Source of the DNA: a bacterium
GTDB lineage: Bacteria; Vulcanimicrobiota; Xenobia; Xenobiales; JADMJV01
Direction of reading: 5' to 3'
DNA: 64,000 nucleotides
NCBI GenBank assembly: GCA_018266105.1
Contig: JAFEBA010000021.1
Coordinates: 416 to 64,415 of the forward strand
The notes beneath the pieces are model-generated. The model had not been told where the DNA came from and searched no databases. It saw only the letters and a program-made list of their open reading frames with translations. Positions within the stretch are counted from its first letter, which is position 1, and every line of letters starts with the position of its first letter. The translations under genes were made by a program, and so were the position numbers. Shown piece after piece: positions 39,836 to 49,635 of the stretch.

Positions 39836-42232
39836 CTACTTGCCTTTTTCCCGCTTCCTCAACAAGAGCGGGGGCAAGACCCGCGAGTCCATCGGATCAG
39901 GCGGCAAACCCAACTCATCAAAGTCCACCGAGGCCGGCGACTCAGCCGGCTGCCCATAGGCCGACTTGATCGGCAGACCGGGCGAGAAGGGCTCGAAGTC
40001 CCCACCACCACCGGTGGGCGGGCGGGCGGGCGGTTCATTCTGAACGGCGGGCCGCTGTTGACTGGCCTGAATCAGTTCACGAGCGTGAGCGGCAAAGGCG
40101 CTGACAGGGTTCCCAGCTTTTGGCGGGGGGCTCCCCAGCACCCGGCCTCCAGCCGGTGCGGGCGGTGGCGAAGTCGGTGCCGCCAAAGGAACTGGCTGCT
40201 GTTGCGGAGCGTTTCCGGCCGCCAATGCGGCGGCGGTACCGGGAGGCTGACCCAGGTGCCCGGAACGAGGCGCAGGTTGAGGCACCGGCCGAGAAGCGGC
40301 GGCTGGAACCTGTGGGGGCGGAGCCGGCTGAGCCGGCGGCTGTGGCGGCGGGGCCGGCGGCCGAGCGATTGCTGCGGGCCGAGCCGGAGGCTGAGGCACG
40401 CCAGGGCGTGCCGGCGCGGCCGCCGGACGTTGAGGCACAGGGGGCGGAGCCTGAGGCGGCGGGGCCGGCGGCGGAGCGAGAGGGGTCGGCGCGCTCGGGC
40501 GGGCGGCCGGACGGGATGGCGGCGGTGGGGGCGGCGGCAACGGGGCTGAATAGGGCGGGGGCTGAGGGGCTGGCACCGGTTCGGCCGAGTGATGCACGGC
40601 GCGGTCCGCGCTGACGTTGAGGTGGCACATGCCGGCTCGAGGATGGCGCACCTCAAGCTGCACGCGACCCGCTCCCTGGACCAGCCACTCGACCTCATAA
40701 CGGGCCTCAGCCGCATCACCGGCAGTGTAGGGAACGGCCGTCTCGGCCTCGTTCAGGCCCACCCCCACCAGTTGCTGGCCCTGAGTTCGTTCTTTGCCCA
40801 GCACCAACGAGGTCCCGTGGTCCATCAACAGCTGCAGTTCCAGATGTCCCTGCGTCTGGCGCTCCGCCCCGCGACACACCCAGGTGGGCAAGAACCCTCG
40901 GTTATGCACCACCGCCCGCAACTTGCGCAGGGGGGGATATTCTTCGCCATCATGGCTCTCAGCCCATCCCAGGGTCTCTTCAATGAACTCCGAGACGTGC
41001 AGTCTGGGCAGACACTGGGCCACGCCCAAGACCAGTTTGCTAAATCGGTCCAATTCAGACTGGAGCAAGCCACCCGGGGGCGGATTCAGCCAGCTGTAGA
41101 GCCACTCCCAACCACCGAGTTCAACCGGGCCCAACTGGGGGTGGTCAAAGGCTGTCCAGGGGTAGAAGGCGCCTGGACAGTTCTGGTCCAGCCAGCGAAT
41201 GACGCTGGCCTGCTCGGGTTCGTCCAGCGGACGGTCGGGGTCAAATCGTTCTACCCCGACCACACGGCCCAGACTCCAGGGCTCGCAGCGCACCACCAGC
41301 AATCCTTGATTCTGATAGGCCCACTGCAGATAACCGGGGCTGGTGGTCTGATTGACTGCCAGATTGGTCCACTCCTGAAGCTTCCGGGCCAGCCGATTCA
41401 CCAGGGGGGCGTCGGCCCGAGTCGGCTCGGGCATGCAAAGTCCTGATCCCAGGTTGCCAAAGCTGACCACCGCGCCCAGGTTAGCGTGACTTCGAAAGAA
41501 ATCGGCCACCACCCGAGGTTCCGGCTCAGAGAGCGGGTAGGGACCACAGATCTCGGGATCCCAGTCGCTGCAGGGAAAGTTTCGCTCCAAATCGAGGCGG
41601 CTGCGCACGGCTCCGTGCGTGGCGCGCGAGCCCCCCTCACACAAACCCTCGGGCATGAGACGGTAGAAAGGCCCCTGACGATCCTCCGGGGATCTCGGCA
41701 CCATGAGACGGGCATCCCGGCGCGACACCTTCCACTGGCCCAAGGGGTCTTGTTGACGCATCTGCAGGCTACGGCCGTCTCCGTTGGCATCGCCAGGCCG
41801 CAATCCGGTCATTCCCGGGGCCACCGGGCGAGTTGAAGACCAGCACCACTCTCCGGTATGCAGACTCAGGTCACCTGCGTCGGCAGCCAGACGGGGACAG
41901 ACATAAAAGGTGACATGATCCAGAAGATCGCTGACCACCGGATCGCGCCCATAGTGCGCCGTCAGTTGCCGCACCAGCTCCAGACAGGCAGAGGACCCCA
42001 GCAGTTGTCCACCCCTCCAGCCGCCATCAATCCACAGAGCTGGCTTCTCGTGCCCCTCGCCCGTGGCGCGATTGGTAATCTCAGCCATATACAGGGGCCG
42101 ACCCTCGTAGGAGGTACCGATGGTGTAGAGCCTCAGCAAGTGAGGGGCGGCTTCCTCGGCAATGCGCAGATAGTCGCCAATCTCGTGATTGACGTAGTAG
42201 CGATCGGTGGCTACGGAGGGGACGACTGGCAA
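39836..42232 (-). CDS. M14 carboxypeptidase-like protein lacking zinc ligands, Pro-rich tail
   Basis: 798 residues from TTG 42232 (GAGGA just upstream). Residues 10-400 follow the M14 zinc carboxypeptidase fold: YEGRPLYMAEIT, IDGGWRGGQLLGSS, a GDANGDGR segment, DLERNFPCSDWD and LSEPEPRVVADFF. The metal motif HxxE is RGGQ (Arg73, Gln76), and the third-ligand HSFG equivalent is VSFG (256-259), so the zinc site is absent. A middle domain (~420-570) is beta-rich. Residues ~575-700 are extremely Pro/Ala-rich, and the end is a mixed linker. No signal peptide. Probably a non-catalytic binding protein. It is followed by two secreted paralogs in the same operon. Confidence 0.75.
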   Translation of the reverse strand: MPVVPSVATDRYYVNHEIGDYLRIAEEAAPHLLRLYTIGTSYEGRPLYMAEITNRATGEGHEKPALWIDGGWRGGQLLGSSACLELVRQLTAHYGRDPVVSDLLDHVTFYVCPRLAADAGDLSLHTGEWCWSSTRPVAPGMTGLRPGDANGDGRSLQMRQQDPLGQWKVSRRDARLMVPRSPEDRQGPFYRLMPEGLCEGGSRATHGAVRSRLDLERNFPCSDWDPEICGPYPLSEPEPRVVADFFRSHANLGAVVSFGNLGSGLCMPEPTRADAPLVNRLARKLQEWTNLAVNQTTSPGYLQWAYQNQGLLVVRCEPWSLGRVVGVERFDPDRPLDEPEQASVIRWLDQNCPGAFYPWTAFDHPQLGPVELGGWEWLYSWLNPPPGGLLQSELDRFSKLVLGVAQCLPRLHVSEFIEETLGWAESHDGEEYPPLRKLRAVVHNRGFLPTWVCRGAERQTQGHLELQLLMDHGTSLVLGKERTQGQQLVGVGLNEAETAVPYTAGDAAEARYEVEWLVQGAGRVQLEVRHPRAGMCHLNVSADRAVHHSAEPVPAPQPPPYSAPLPPPPPPPSRPAARPSAPTPLAPPPAPPPQAPPPVPQRPAAAPARPGVPQPPARPAAIARPPAPPPQPPAQPAPPPQVPAAASRPVPQPAPRSGHLGQPPGTAAALAAGNAPQQQPVPLAAPTSPPPAPAGGRVLGSPPPKAGNPVSAFAAHARELIQASQQRPAVQNEPPARPPTGGGGDFEPFSPGLPIKSAYGQPAESPASVDFDELGLPPDPMDSRVLPPLLLRKREKGK

Positions 42233-42297
42233 AGGTTCCTCGTCTAAGCGCGGCCTATATTTGCTCTCGAGGGCAAGCCGCTCAATCTGTATTCGAC

Positions 42298-43266
42298 CTA
42301 ATAACCCTGATCTGCTTCCAAGTCCTCCAAAAGGCTCAGTAGCTCAAAGCGGAAATCGCCGCAGGGCCGGGCCAGCGAACGCAGGGCCGCCACCAACAGG
42401 AACCAGCCACGGTTCAGAGAGCTGAGCTGCCGGTCCTGAGTGTAACTCTGCATCAGCTCTAGTGCCTCCCGCAGGGCCTGCAACCCACCGAAAACCTGCT
42501 CATAACTTTCCACCAGGGGGCGCGGTAGCCATTGTTCTTCCGCCTCCCAGGCGGGCAGATCGCGCAAACGACCCTGGATTTCCACCACCTGCGTGCGCAG
42601 GCCATCGATCTTGACGCTCCAGTCGCCCAGTGGAAAGCTGCCTGCGACCAGGCTTCGGGTATCGCGATAAAGCTGAAGCCAGGGCTGAGCGACGGCGTGA
42701 AACTCTTGATCGGATTGAAACTCGTCTGGTAGTTCTCCCAGCACCTCGCCGCAGCCCGAGCATTCAGGATGTCCAGGGGGGGTGACAGCACCGCAATGGC
42801 TGCAGACACGCGTGGTCTCGTAGCGGACCACCCGGCAAAGTTCGATCCACCAGGCTTCCAAAATGATGATGGCCTGCTTGCAACGATCGATGCCCTGATC
42901 GACCCGTGGCAGGTCACGCTGAGAAAAAGAGGCGACCATGTCCGAAAGCCCGTCAGAAAAGGCAACCAGCGCCTGGGTCGAGAGATGTCCCAGGGCCAGC
43001 TGGGGAAAGTTCAGGGGGAGACTCGTGAGCAGTTGCTGGTGCAGACCCAAATAGGTTTGCAGGCGATTGGCTACGTCCTGGATGGAGTCCACAAATCCGT
43101 GGTCGTCCACCACCCCGGCCGTGTAGCGACGGGCGACTCGGATAAATTCACTCATTCCAGAAGACAGAGTCTCGTCGGGAAATGGCTCGGTCTCAATGTC
43201 CGGGAGTACTGAGTCGTCACCGCCCCAAGCTTCCACCAGACTGGACAGAAACGGATTATCGGCCAT
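42298..43266 (-). CDS. Hypothetical helical protein with central zinc ribbon
   Basis: 322 residues, mostly helical. A zinc ribbon sits in the middle (CSHCGAVTPPGHPECSGCG, about 154-172) between two long helical halves rich in Leu, Gln and Asp. No signal peptide or membrane helix. AGGAG lies 12 bases before ATG 43266. It follows the PAS/GAF kinase gene by 42 bases and precedes the M14-like gene by 65, so these are probably one operon. I do not recognise the family; the halves resemble scaffold proteins more than enzymes. Confidence 0.7.
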   Translation of the reverse strand: MADNPFLSSLVEAWGGDDSVLPDIETEPFPDETLSSGMSEFIRVARRYTAGVVDDHGFVDSIQDVANRLQTYLGLHQQLLTSLPLNFPQLALGHLSTQALVAFSDGLSDMVASFSQRDLPRVDQGIDRCKQAIIILEAWWIELCRVVRYETTRVCSHCGAVTPPGHPECSGCGEVLGELPDEFQSDQEFHAVAQPWLQLYRDTRSLVAGSFPLGDWSVKIDGLRTQVVEIQGRLRDLPAWEAEEQWLPRPLVESYEQVFGGLQALREALELMQSYTQDRQLSSLNRGWFLLVAALRSLARPCGDFRFELLSLLEDLEADQGY

Positions 43267-43308
43267 GGCCTGCGCTTTCTCCTGAAGTTGTTACGGGTCC
43301 TCCGCCCT

Positions 43309-45021
43309 TTAGAGCAGCTCGAAGGCGGCGAAGGCTTCCAGGGGGTCGACCACTTTCCGAGTGATTTTGAGGAGCACACTGGTGCCCCCAGGGTGAGTGC
43401 ACAGGTACAGGGCGTCGGCCATCTCTAACAAGATGCTGTAGCCCATCCCTAAAGAAGGTGCGGTCGAATAACCCGCCGTCAGCACCGCATTGGGCAAGTT
43501 GGAGAAACTGATGCCCGGCCCTTTGTCTTCAATCAAAATGAAGGCATCCTCGTCGATCACCCGGATCTCCAGACGACCCGATTCAGCGTGCTTGACCACA
43601 TTGCCGGCCGCCTCGGTGGCGCACAGGGCCATGTCGTGGCAGCGCTCCTCACTGAAGCCCTCGGCCGTCAGGGTTTTTTCCACAAAATGACGCAGGTCAG
43701 GCACATCCGCATAACTGCGGATCGGGCGCTCGCCAGCCGAAACACCGGCCTGGGACCAGACCTCTTCAAACTCCGGCGGTTCGCAAAGGAACAGTTTACC
43801 GCGCGTCACCGCTTGCAGAGCATCGCGGTAGAACTGCCGGCGCGAGGCTTCTTCTTGCAGTTCCTCGGCGACATGCCTGAAGTTGTCGATGGCCACCGCC
43901 ATGGGAATGCTCAAGGAAATCAGCAGCGAGACCACTTCCCGGGCAAAATGGCCGGGGTCGGTGGAGACAAACCAGAGGCAGCCGGTCGGGCGCCCCTGCA
44001 CCTGGAGAGGCACAATGGCCAGCCCCAGCACTCCAGCCTCCCGCAGAATCTGCAGCGAGCCTTCGTTCTCCTTGTTCAAATGCCGATAAATCAGCGACTT
44101 GCGCTCGGCCGTAGTCTTGCGGCACAGATCATAAATGATGGTCAGAACAGGTTCTTCAAGGCTCAACCCCTGGACGCCACCGTAGGGTCCATCATCCAGC
44201 CAGGCTCCAGCCGCAGCCAGATCCATCAGCTCGATGCTGCGCTGTAAGACCGTTTCCAGGGCCTGATCGATGCTGGCCGCCTGGCTCAGCAGAGTGGCCA
44301 CCGTGTAAAGCACAAAAAGTTCGCGTCCCCGATCGGACTCCTGAGTATTGCGGATACCCCTCAGCACCAGCGAGGAACCTAGCACGGAACCATCTTTGGA
44401 CAGACGTAGATTGGGGTCCAATTCGACCATCTGGCCGTTGACCAGACTGACGGGCACGGCTGCAACCACTCCGGCGCTGTGTTGACGGCGCAGCATACGC
44501 AACTGGGCCACGTCGCTGGGTTTGACGATCTGCTCCAGGGACAGCCCGACCAGATCATCCACAGCCAGTGACTTCTGCAGAGAGGTGTTGCTCCAGCGGA
44601 TCAGGTCCTGGGCATCCAGCTCAAGGATTCCGTCACTGACGCGATTGAGCAACTTTCGGTAGCGCTCATGAACGGATGCCTCGGCCCCGCGCGTCTCCCA
44701 GATCTCACCCAGGCGACGCAGCAAGGCCAGCGGGGCTTTCTGCGAACCCAGTCGGATACGCCAGTGGTAGAGCAGTTTCGGCTTTTCCTGAGGACGAAAA
44801 ATCCCGCTCAAGGCGTAGCCAGCCTCGTCGGAAAGACTCAGCGCGTCATCACGCCGAGCCAGAGCCTCCGAGACCAGAATCAAGTCGGGCGTGGCCTGCT
44901 GGAACTCCCGAGCCATTTGGGTCAGGCTGGGGACCAGAGTAAGCACACATCGTTCCGCGCGAAGAACCCCACCGAACCACTCCGCGGTTTGCGAGCGGCT
45001 TTCCAATAACCAGACGTTCAT
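43309..45021 (-). CDS. PAS-GAF-HATPase protein (RsbW/anti-sigma kinase type)
   Basis: 570 residues starting at ATG 45021. A short N-terminal receiver-like or unknown domain (1-85) precedes a PAS domain (~125-225: LNRVSDGILELDAQDLIRWSNTSLQKSLAV). A GAF domain follows (~245-415: LELMDLAAAGAWLDD, AIVPLQVQGRPTGCLWFVS), with a C-terminal GHKL ATPase (~470-560). In the last, ATEAAGNVVKHAESG is the N-box, EDKGPGIS the G1 box and APSLGMGYSIL the G2 region, as in RsbW/RsbT serine kinases rather than histidine kinases; no HisKA domain is present. It probably phosphorylates an anti-anti-sigma partner not found here. Confidence 0.8.
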   Translation of the reverse strand: MNVWLLESRSQTAEWFGGVLRAERCVLTLVPSLTQMAREFQQATPDLILVSEALARRDDALSLSDEAGYALSGIFRPQEKPKLLYHWRIRLGSQKAPLALLRRLGEIWETRGAEASVHERYRKLLNRVSDGILELDAQDLIRWSNTSLQKSLAVDDLVGLSLEQIVKPSDVAQLRMLRRQHSAGVVAAVPVSLVNGQMVELDPNLRLSKDGSVLGSSLVLRGIRNTQESDRGRELFVLYTVATLLSQAASIDQALETVLQRSIELMDLAAAGAWLDDGPYGGVQGLSLEEPVLTIIYDLCRKTTAERKSLIYRHLNKENEGSLQILREAGVLGLAIVPLQVQGRPTGCLWFVSTDPGHFAREVVSLLISLSIPMAVAIDNFRHVAEELQEEASRRQFYRDALQAVTRGKLFLCEPPEFEEVWSQAGVSAGERPIRSYADVPDLRHFVEKTLTAEGFSEERCHDMALCATEAAGNVVKHAESGRLEIRVIDEDAFILIEDKGPGISFSNLPNAVLTAGYSTAPSLGMGYSILLEMADALYLCTHPGGTSVLLKITRKVVDPLEAFAAFELL

Positions 45022-45117
45022 GAAGTAATCAATACACCCACAGGCCTCGAACCCCCCTCGGGCCTCAGGGGGCCACTTACCCAACCATGAACTTTCTCAA
45101 GCCCCCTTAGACTCAAC

Positions 45118-45981
45118 CTAAGTCCAAAGGAGGTAGACAAATACGCTCAGGTTCCAGAGGGCGTGAGTGGCGACGGCGGCGGGCAGTCCAGCCCCCCAGC
45201 GCACCCAACCAAAGACCAGACCCAACCAGACCAGTTGCGGAAAGCCAGACGGATCGGCGTGCACGGCTGCAAACAGCAAGGCTGAAAAGAGCAACCGACC
45301 GCGGGCCGGGCCTGAGAGCAGACTGCGATACCAGCTTTCTTCGATCACGGGCGTAATCAAGCAAATCTGAACCCACCACAGGCAGCGTTCCCACCAGCCG
45401 GCCTTTAACAGCAGGGGCACGGCCGCGTTGCTGGAGGGAGGGGGATGAATGAGCCAGCCATAGAGGAGGGCGCCGCCCATCGCCAGGACATAACCGGCTC
45501 CCACCCAGCCCGGCCAGCCAGGCTTCCACTGAAGTCCTAACTGATGACGCCAGGGCCAGAGTGAGATGACCATCCAGACAGCGTAAACCAGCTGCTGAAT
45601 CAGGGGACTGGTCCGAGCCAGCGGAGCCATGACCAAAACCGCCAGCGACTGTGCGGCCAGATAGGCAAGAGCGGCCTTGTCCAGGGGTACAGCAGCTGGC
45701 CGAGGCACTGGCCAGCGTAACCGGGCGGCCAGCCCGAGGCCGCCCACAAACAAAAACCCGACCAGGCAGAACCAGATCGGGTGAAGGTGGGAGAGTCGCT
45801 CCAGCCAGACCGGGGTCGGATCAAATCCGGCCTCCTGAGGGGCCAGTGCCCGCTTCCAGCGCAAGCTTTGCAGGCTGAGCCAGAGAGGCAGCAACCCCAA
45901 GAGCATGACGCGCCGCACCACGGACGGGTCGGGATCCTCCGAGCGCGACGGAACAGAGCCGAGGCCTCGGAGTTCCCGCAC
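45118..45981 (-). CDS. CPBP family intramembrane metalloprotease
   Basis: 287 residues with about seven membrane helices. The C-terminal Abi/CAAX-like domain has EESWYR (the EExxxR motif), FAAVHAD (second metal ligand) and THALWN (third). Such proteases process prenylated proteins in eukaryotes; bacterial members have roles in bacteriocin immunity or unknown processes. GTG 45981 lies three bases after the sdhB stop, so it is the last gene of the sdh unit by position, with no evident functional tie. Confidence 0.85.
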   Translation of the reverse strand: MRELRGLGSVPSRSEDPDPSVVRRVMLLGLLPLWLSLQSLRWKRALAPQEAGFDPTPVWLERLSHLHPIWFCLVGFLFVGGLGLAARLRWPVPRPAAVPLDKAALAYLAAQSLAVLVMAPLARTSPLIQQLVYAVWMVISLWPWRHQLGLQWKPGWPGWVGAGYVLAMGGALLYGWLIHPPPSSNAAVPLLLKAGWWERCLWWVQICLITPVIEESWYRSLLSGPARGRLLFSALLFAAVHADPSGFPQLVWLGLVFGWVRWGAGLPAAVATHALWNLSVFVYLLWT

Positions 45982-45983
45982 GA

Positions 45984-46763
45984 TTAGGGGGCCAGCGTAG
46001 CCATCAGGTAATCACGACGCATCTGGGCGATGTGGTTGATGCCGATCTCCTTGGGACAGACAGCTTCACACTCACCGTGGTTGGAGCAATCGCCAAAACC
46101 CAGGCGATCCATTTCCTCCACCATCGCCTTGACACGCTTCTTGCGCTCGGGCTGCCCCTGAGGGAGCGAGGCCAACTGGGTGATCTTGGCTGAGGTGAAC
46201 AAAGACGCCGACGCATTAGGACAGGCCGCCACGCAGGCGCCACAACCGATACACGCGGCGGCATCCATGGCCCGATCGGCCGACTCCTTACCCACCAGGA
46301 TGGAGTTAGCATCGGGAGCTGCGCCCGCGTTCACCGAGACATAACCCCCGGCAGCGATGATCTTATCCAGAGCGCTCCGGTCAACCACCAGGTCCTTGAT
46401 GACCGGGAAGGCTTTGGCCCGGAAAGGTTCGATGGTAATAGTGCTTCCAGAAGGAAAGTCACGCATGCGCACGGCGCAGGTGGTACAACCGGAATGCGGC
46501 CCATGGGCCACACCATCGATCACCAGACTGCACATGCCGCAAATGCCTTCACGGCAGTCGCTATCGAAAGCGATGGCTTCTTTACCTTCCTTGGTCAACT
46601 GCTCGTTAAGCACGTCCAGCATTTCCAGGAAAGACATATTCGGGATGATTCCATCCACCTGATAGTCCACCAACTGGCCGGGTTTATCTTTGCCGGCCTG
46701 GCGCCAGACCCGCACGGTGTAGCGCGACCCCTGTTTCTTTGCAACGGTTTCTTCCTTGGACAC
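45984..46763 (-). CDS. sdhB: Succinate dehydrogenase/fumarate reductase iron-sulfur subunit
   Basis: 259 residues with ligands for three clusters: [2Fe-2S] in DSDCREGICGMC plus the following HSGCTTCAVRM, [4Fe-4S] in CIGCGACVAACP, and [3Fe-4S] in CSNHGECEAVCP. It passes electrons between SdhA flavin and quinone. The extended N-terminus and the sequence type match the Bacillus/Bacteroides-style non-classical group rather than E. coli. GTG start at 46763, 9 bases after the sdhA stop. Confidence 0.95.
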   Translation of the reverse strand: MSKEETVAKKQGSRYTVRVWRQAGKDKPGQLVDYQVDGIIPNMSFLEMLDVLNEQLTKEGKEAIAFDSDCREGICGMCSLVIDGVAHGPHSGCTTCAVRMRDFPSGSTITIEPFRAKAFPVIKDLVVDRSALDKIIAAGGYVSVNAGAAPDANSILVGKESADRAMDAAACIGCGACVAACPNASASLFTSAKITQLASLPQGQPERKKRVKAMVEEMDRLGFGDCSNHGECEAVCPKEIGINHIAQMRRDYLMATLAP

Positions 46764-46772
46764 GAGGGCCTC

Positions 46773-48728
46773 CTACTTGTAATCGCGCTGCTGCAGTTTG
46801 ATCGATTCAAAGTGCAGCGGTTCTTTATGCAGTTCGGGACTGCTCACGTCGCCGGTGTATTTCCAGCCGGCCACGTAGCAGAATTTCTCGTCGTCGCGCT
46901 TGGCCTCCCCGTCCTGCTGGTATTCCTCACGGAAGTGACCGCCGCAGGATTCCTCGCGGTGCAGTGCGTCGATGGCCATCAGTTCACCTAACTCCAGGTA
47001 GTCAGCCACCCGACCTGCGAACTCCAGGTTCTTGTTCAGGGTATCGCCCCGGCCGTCCACCTTGACTTTTTTCCAGAACTCGGCGCGCAGGGCCTTGATC
47101 TCTTCGATGGCTTTCTTCAGACCGGCCTCATTCCGCCCCATGCCCACGTTGTCCCAAACGATCTTCCCCAGCGCCCGCCAGAACTCGGTGGGAGTGGTGT
47201 CGCCCTGAATGGACAGCAGTTTGTCCGTCATTTCCTGAACCTTGGCGGCAGCCGCCTTGAAGGCTTCGTGCTCGGTGGTCAGGTTGTCGGCCGGCTGCTT
47301 GGTGGCCAGGTAGTTGCCCAGGGTATAGGGGATGACGAAGTAGCCGTCGGCCAGACCCTGCATGAGGGCGGAAGCACCCAGTCGGTTGGCGCCGTGATCG
47401 GAGAAGTTGGCTTCACCCAGGGCGAACAAGCCCGGAATGTTGGTCATCAAGTTGTAATCCACCCAGAGCCCGCCCATGGTGTAGTGGGAAGCCGGGTAGA
47501 TGCGCATGGGGACCTTGTAAGGATCCTCATTGGTGATCTCTTCATACATCTGGAAGAGATTGCCGTAGCGTTCCTTGACCACTTGCTGACCCAGGCGCTT
47601 GATGGCGTCGCGGAAGTCGAGATAGACGGCCTTGCCGGTCAGCCCCACGCCCTTACCATTGTCGCACTCCAGCTTGGCGGCTCGGGAAGCAATGTCGCGC
47701 GGCACCAGGTTACCGAAGGCCGGGTAACGGCGCTCCAGGAAGTAATCGCGCTCCTCCTCGGGGATTTCGTTGGGCTTGCGTTTGTCCCCAGCCTGCTTGG
47801 GAACCCAGACGCGCCCATCGTTGCGCAAACTTTCGCTCATCAGCGTCAGCTTGGACTGATAGTCGCCTTCCTGCGGGATACAGGTGGGATGGATCTGCGT
47901 ATAGCAAGGGTTGGCGAACAAAGCGCCATGCTTGTGGCAACGCCAGGCAGCGGTTGGATTAGAGTTGACGGCATTGGTGGAGAGATAGAAGACCGTGCCG
48001 TATCCGCCGGTGGCCAGCAGAACGGCGTGACCGGCATAGGTTTCGAGTTTGCCGGTCACCAGGTTGCGAACCACGATGCCGCGGGCCTTACCGTCGACCA
48101 TGACCAGGTCCAACATTTCCCGACGAGTGTACAGAGTCACAGTCTTTTCGTGCACCTGACGCATCAAGGAGCTGTAGGCGCCGAGCAGTAGCTGCTGGCC
48201 GGTCTGTCCTCGAGCATAGAAGGTGCGCGATACCTGCGCGCCGCCAAAGGAGCGATTGGTGAGAGCACCGCCGTATTCGCGAGCGAAAGGCACGCCCTGA
48301 GCAGCGCACTGGTCGATAATATTGACGCTGACTTCGGCCAGGCGGTGGACGTTGGCCTCGCGAGCGCGATAGTCGCCGCCCTTAATCGTATCGTAGAAAA
48401 GACGGTAGACGCTGTCACCGTCGTTGGCGTAGTTCTTGGCGGCGTTGATGCCGCCCTGAGCGGCCACGCTGTGAGCGCGCCGAGGCGAATCCTGGATGCA
48501 AAAATTGAGCACATTGTAGCCCATCTCGCCCAGGCTGGCCGCAGCCGCGCCGCCGGCCAGACCGGTGCCCACCACGATAATGGTGTATTTGCGTTTGTTG
48601 GCCGGGTTGACCAGCTTCATGTGACCCTTATAGTCGGTCCACTTGCTTTCCAACGGTCCGTCCGGGATGTTGGAATTCATCAGCGGCGACGCCACCGCTC
48701 TCAAATCTTGTTCTAAAGTGGTGCTCAC
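46773..48728 (-). CDS. sdhA: Succinate dehydrogenase/fumarate reductase flavoprotein subunit
   Basis: 651 residues. FAD Rossmann motif [19 protein letters not shown], the histidyl-FAD region ([20 protein letters not shown]), substrate residues in TQIHPT, and the [10 protein letters not shown] and [14 protein letters not shown] blocks are all present. The sequence fits the Bsu-type subfamily of SdhA/FrdA. The direction (succinate oxidation or fumarate reduction) cannot be read from sequence. GTG start overlaps sdhC by four bases. Confidence 0.96.
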   Translation of the reverse strand: MSTTLEQDLRAVASPLMNSNIPDGPLESKWTDYKGHMKLVNPANKRKYTIIVVGTGLAGGAAAASLGEMGYNVLNFCIQDSPRRAHSVAAQGGINAAKNYANDGDSVYRLFYDTIKGGDYRAREANVHRLAEVSVNIIDQCAAQGVPFAREYGGALTNRSFGGAQVSRTFYARGQTGQQLLLGAYSSLMRQVHEKTVTLYTRREMLDLVMVDGKARGIVVRNLVTGKLETYAGHAVLLATGGYGTVFYLSTNAVNSNPTAAWRCHKHGALFANPCYTQIHPTCIPQEGDYQSKLTLMSESLRNDGRVWVPKQAGDKRKPNEIPEEERDYFLERRYPAFGNLVPRDIASRAAKLECDNGKGVGLTGKAVYLDFRDAIKRLGQQVVKERYGNLFQMYEEITNEDPYKVPMRIYPASHYTMGGLWVDYNLMTNIPGLFALGEANFSDHGANRLGASALMQGLADGYFVIPYTLGNYLATKQPADNLTTEHEAFKAAAAKVQEMTDKLLSIQGDTTPTEFWRALGKIVWDNVGMGRNEAGLKKAIEEIKALRAEFWKKVKVDGRGDTLNKNLEFAGRVADYLELGELMAIDALHREESCGGHFREEYQQDGEAKRDDEKFCYVAGWKYTGDVSSPELHKEPLHFESIKLQQRDYK

Positions 48729-49462
48729 AGGTGAAGACCTCCGGCCGGGCTGGCAAAGCTTTCATTCATTACGAAAACGGTCACGGGCAAAAACAGAAAT
48801 CCCAGGGATAGAACGATGGAGACCACCCAGGCCAGCGAAATCATCGGCGCGGTGGTTTTTTTGTTAAGCAAGCCCAGCGACTGGAAAGCGCTCCAGACAC
48901 CGTGCTTAAGGTGCATTCCGAAGAGCAACATCACGGCTGTGTAGAGCCCTACATACCAGCCCTCAGAGAAGCGACGCACCACCACGCTGTAGAGGTCGCG
49001 TGTCATGATATTGGTGCCCTCAAACTTGTAATCCGGCACCTGTTCCCAAAGGTAGGCGAACTTGAACGTGACCAGGTGCAAGACCAGGAAGCCCAGGATG
49101 GTCAAACCGGTCCAGATCATCGTCTGAGAGGCCAGACCCTTCTGGGTGCGACCTCTGGCATTGCCTTTGACCTGGTAACCCACCGGGCGGGCGGCTGACT
49201 TATCCAGCACCGCCACGTTGATGCCGTTGGCAACGTGAATCAAGATGGTGAGGGCCAGGAAGGCCTCCGCCACGTAGATCAGCATGCCGTGACCGAGATG
49301 TTCCAGGAAGTAGGCGTAACCATTGAACGCCTCGCGACCGGCAAAAAGCAGAAAATTTCCAATCAAGTGACCGATGGCAAATCCCACCCAGACCAACCCG
49401 GTGAAGCCCATCAGATACTTCTTACCGAGCGAGGAGCGCAGAGCTCCCGTGAATGTCGTCAT
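48725..49462 (-). CDS. sdhC: Succinate dehydrogenase cytochrome b558 subunit
   Basis: 245 residues with five membrane helices, the single-polypeptide b558 type that carries two haems. Conserved His are visible in [42 protein letters not shown] and [20 protein letters not shown]. The three-gene order C-A-B matches this diheme class. A strong GC hairpin lies in the leader about 50 bases upstream. First gene of the operon, ATG 49462, divergent from the DUF1800 gene. Confidence 0.94.
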   Translation of the reverse strand: MTTFTGALRSSLGKKYLMGFTGLVWVGFAIGHLIGNFLLFAGREAFNGYAYFLEHLGHGMLIYVAEAFLALTILIHVANGINVAVLDKSAARPVGYQVKGNARGRTQKGLASQTMIWTGLTILGFLVLHLVTFKFAYLWEQVPDYKFEGTNIMTRDLYSVVVRRFSEGWYVGLYTAVMLLFGMHLKHGVWSAFQSLGLLNKKTTAPMISLAWVVSIVLSLGFLFLPVTVFVMNESFASPAGGLHL

Positions 49463-49514
49463 AACCGTCTCCCAAACTACACTGAGATCAGCTTCCAGCG
49501 CTGTTCATCAGCCT

Positions 49515-49536
49515 CCTGGCGGGGCCCCCCGCCAGG
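49515..49536. promoter_or_regulatory. GC-rich hairpin in sdhC leader
   Basis: CCTGGCGG (49515-49522) pairs with CCGCCAGG (49529-49536) around GGCCCC. Read towards sdhC, it is preceded by TTTTTT and not followed by a T-run, so it is not an ordinary terminator for either flanking gene. Since only divergent genes start nearby, a leader structure is more likely. TATAAA just upstream (minus strand) may be a -10 box. Confidence 0.4.
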
Positions 49537-49635
49537 AAAAAATTTATAGCCATATCTTCCGCCGCCGAGAGGCGAACAAACCTACCCAAACTATTCCCAT
49601 CAGGACATCCAGAAACGAGCACGAACTTCAGATCG

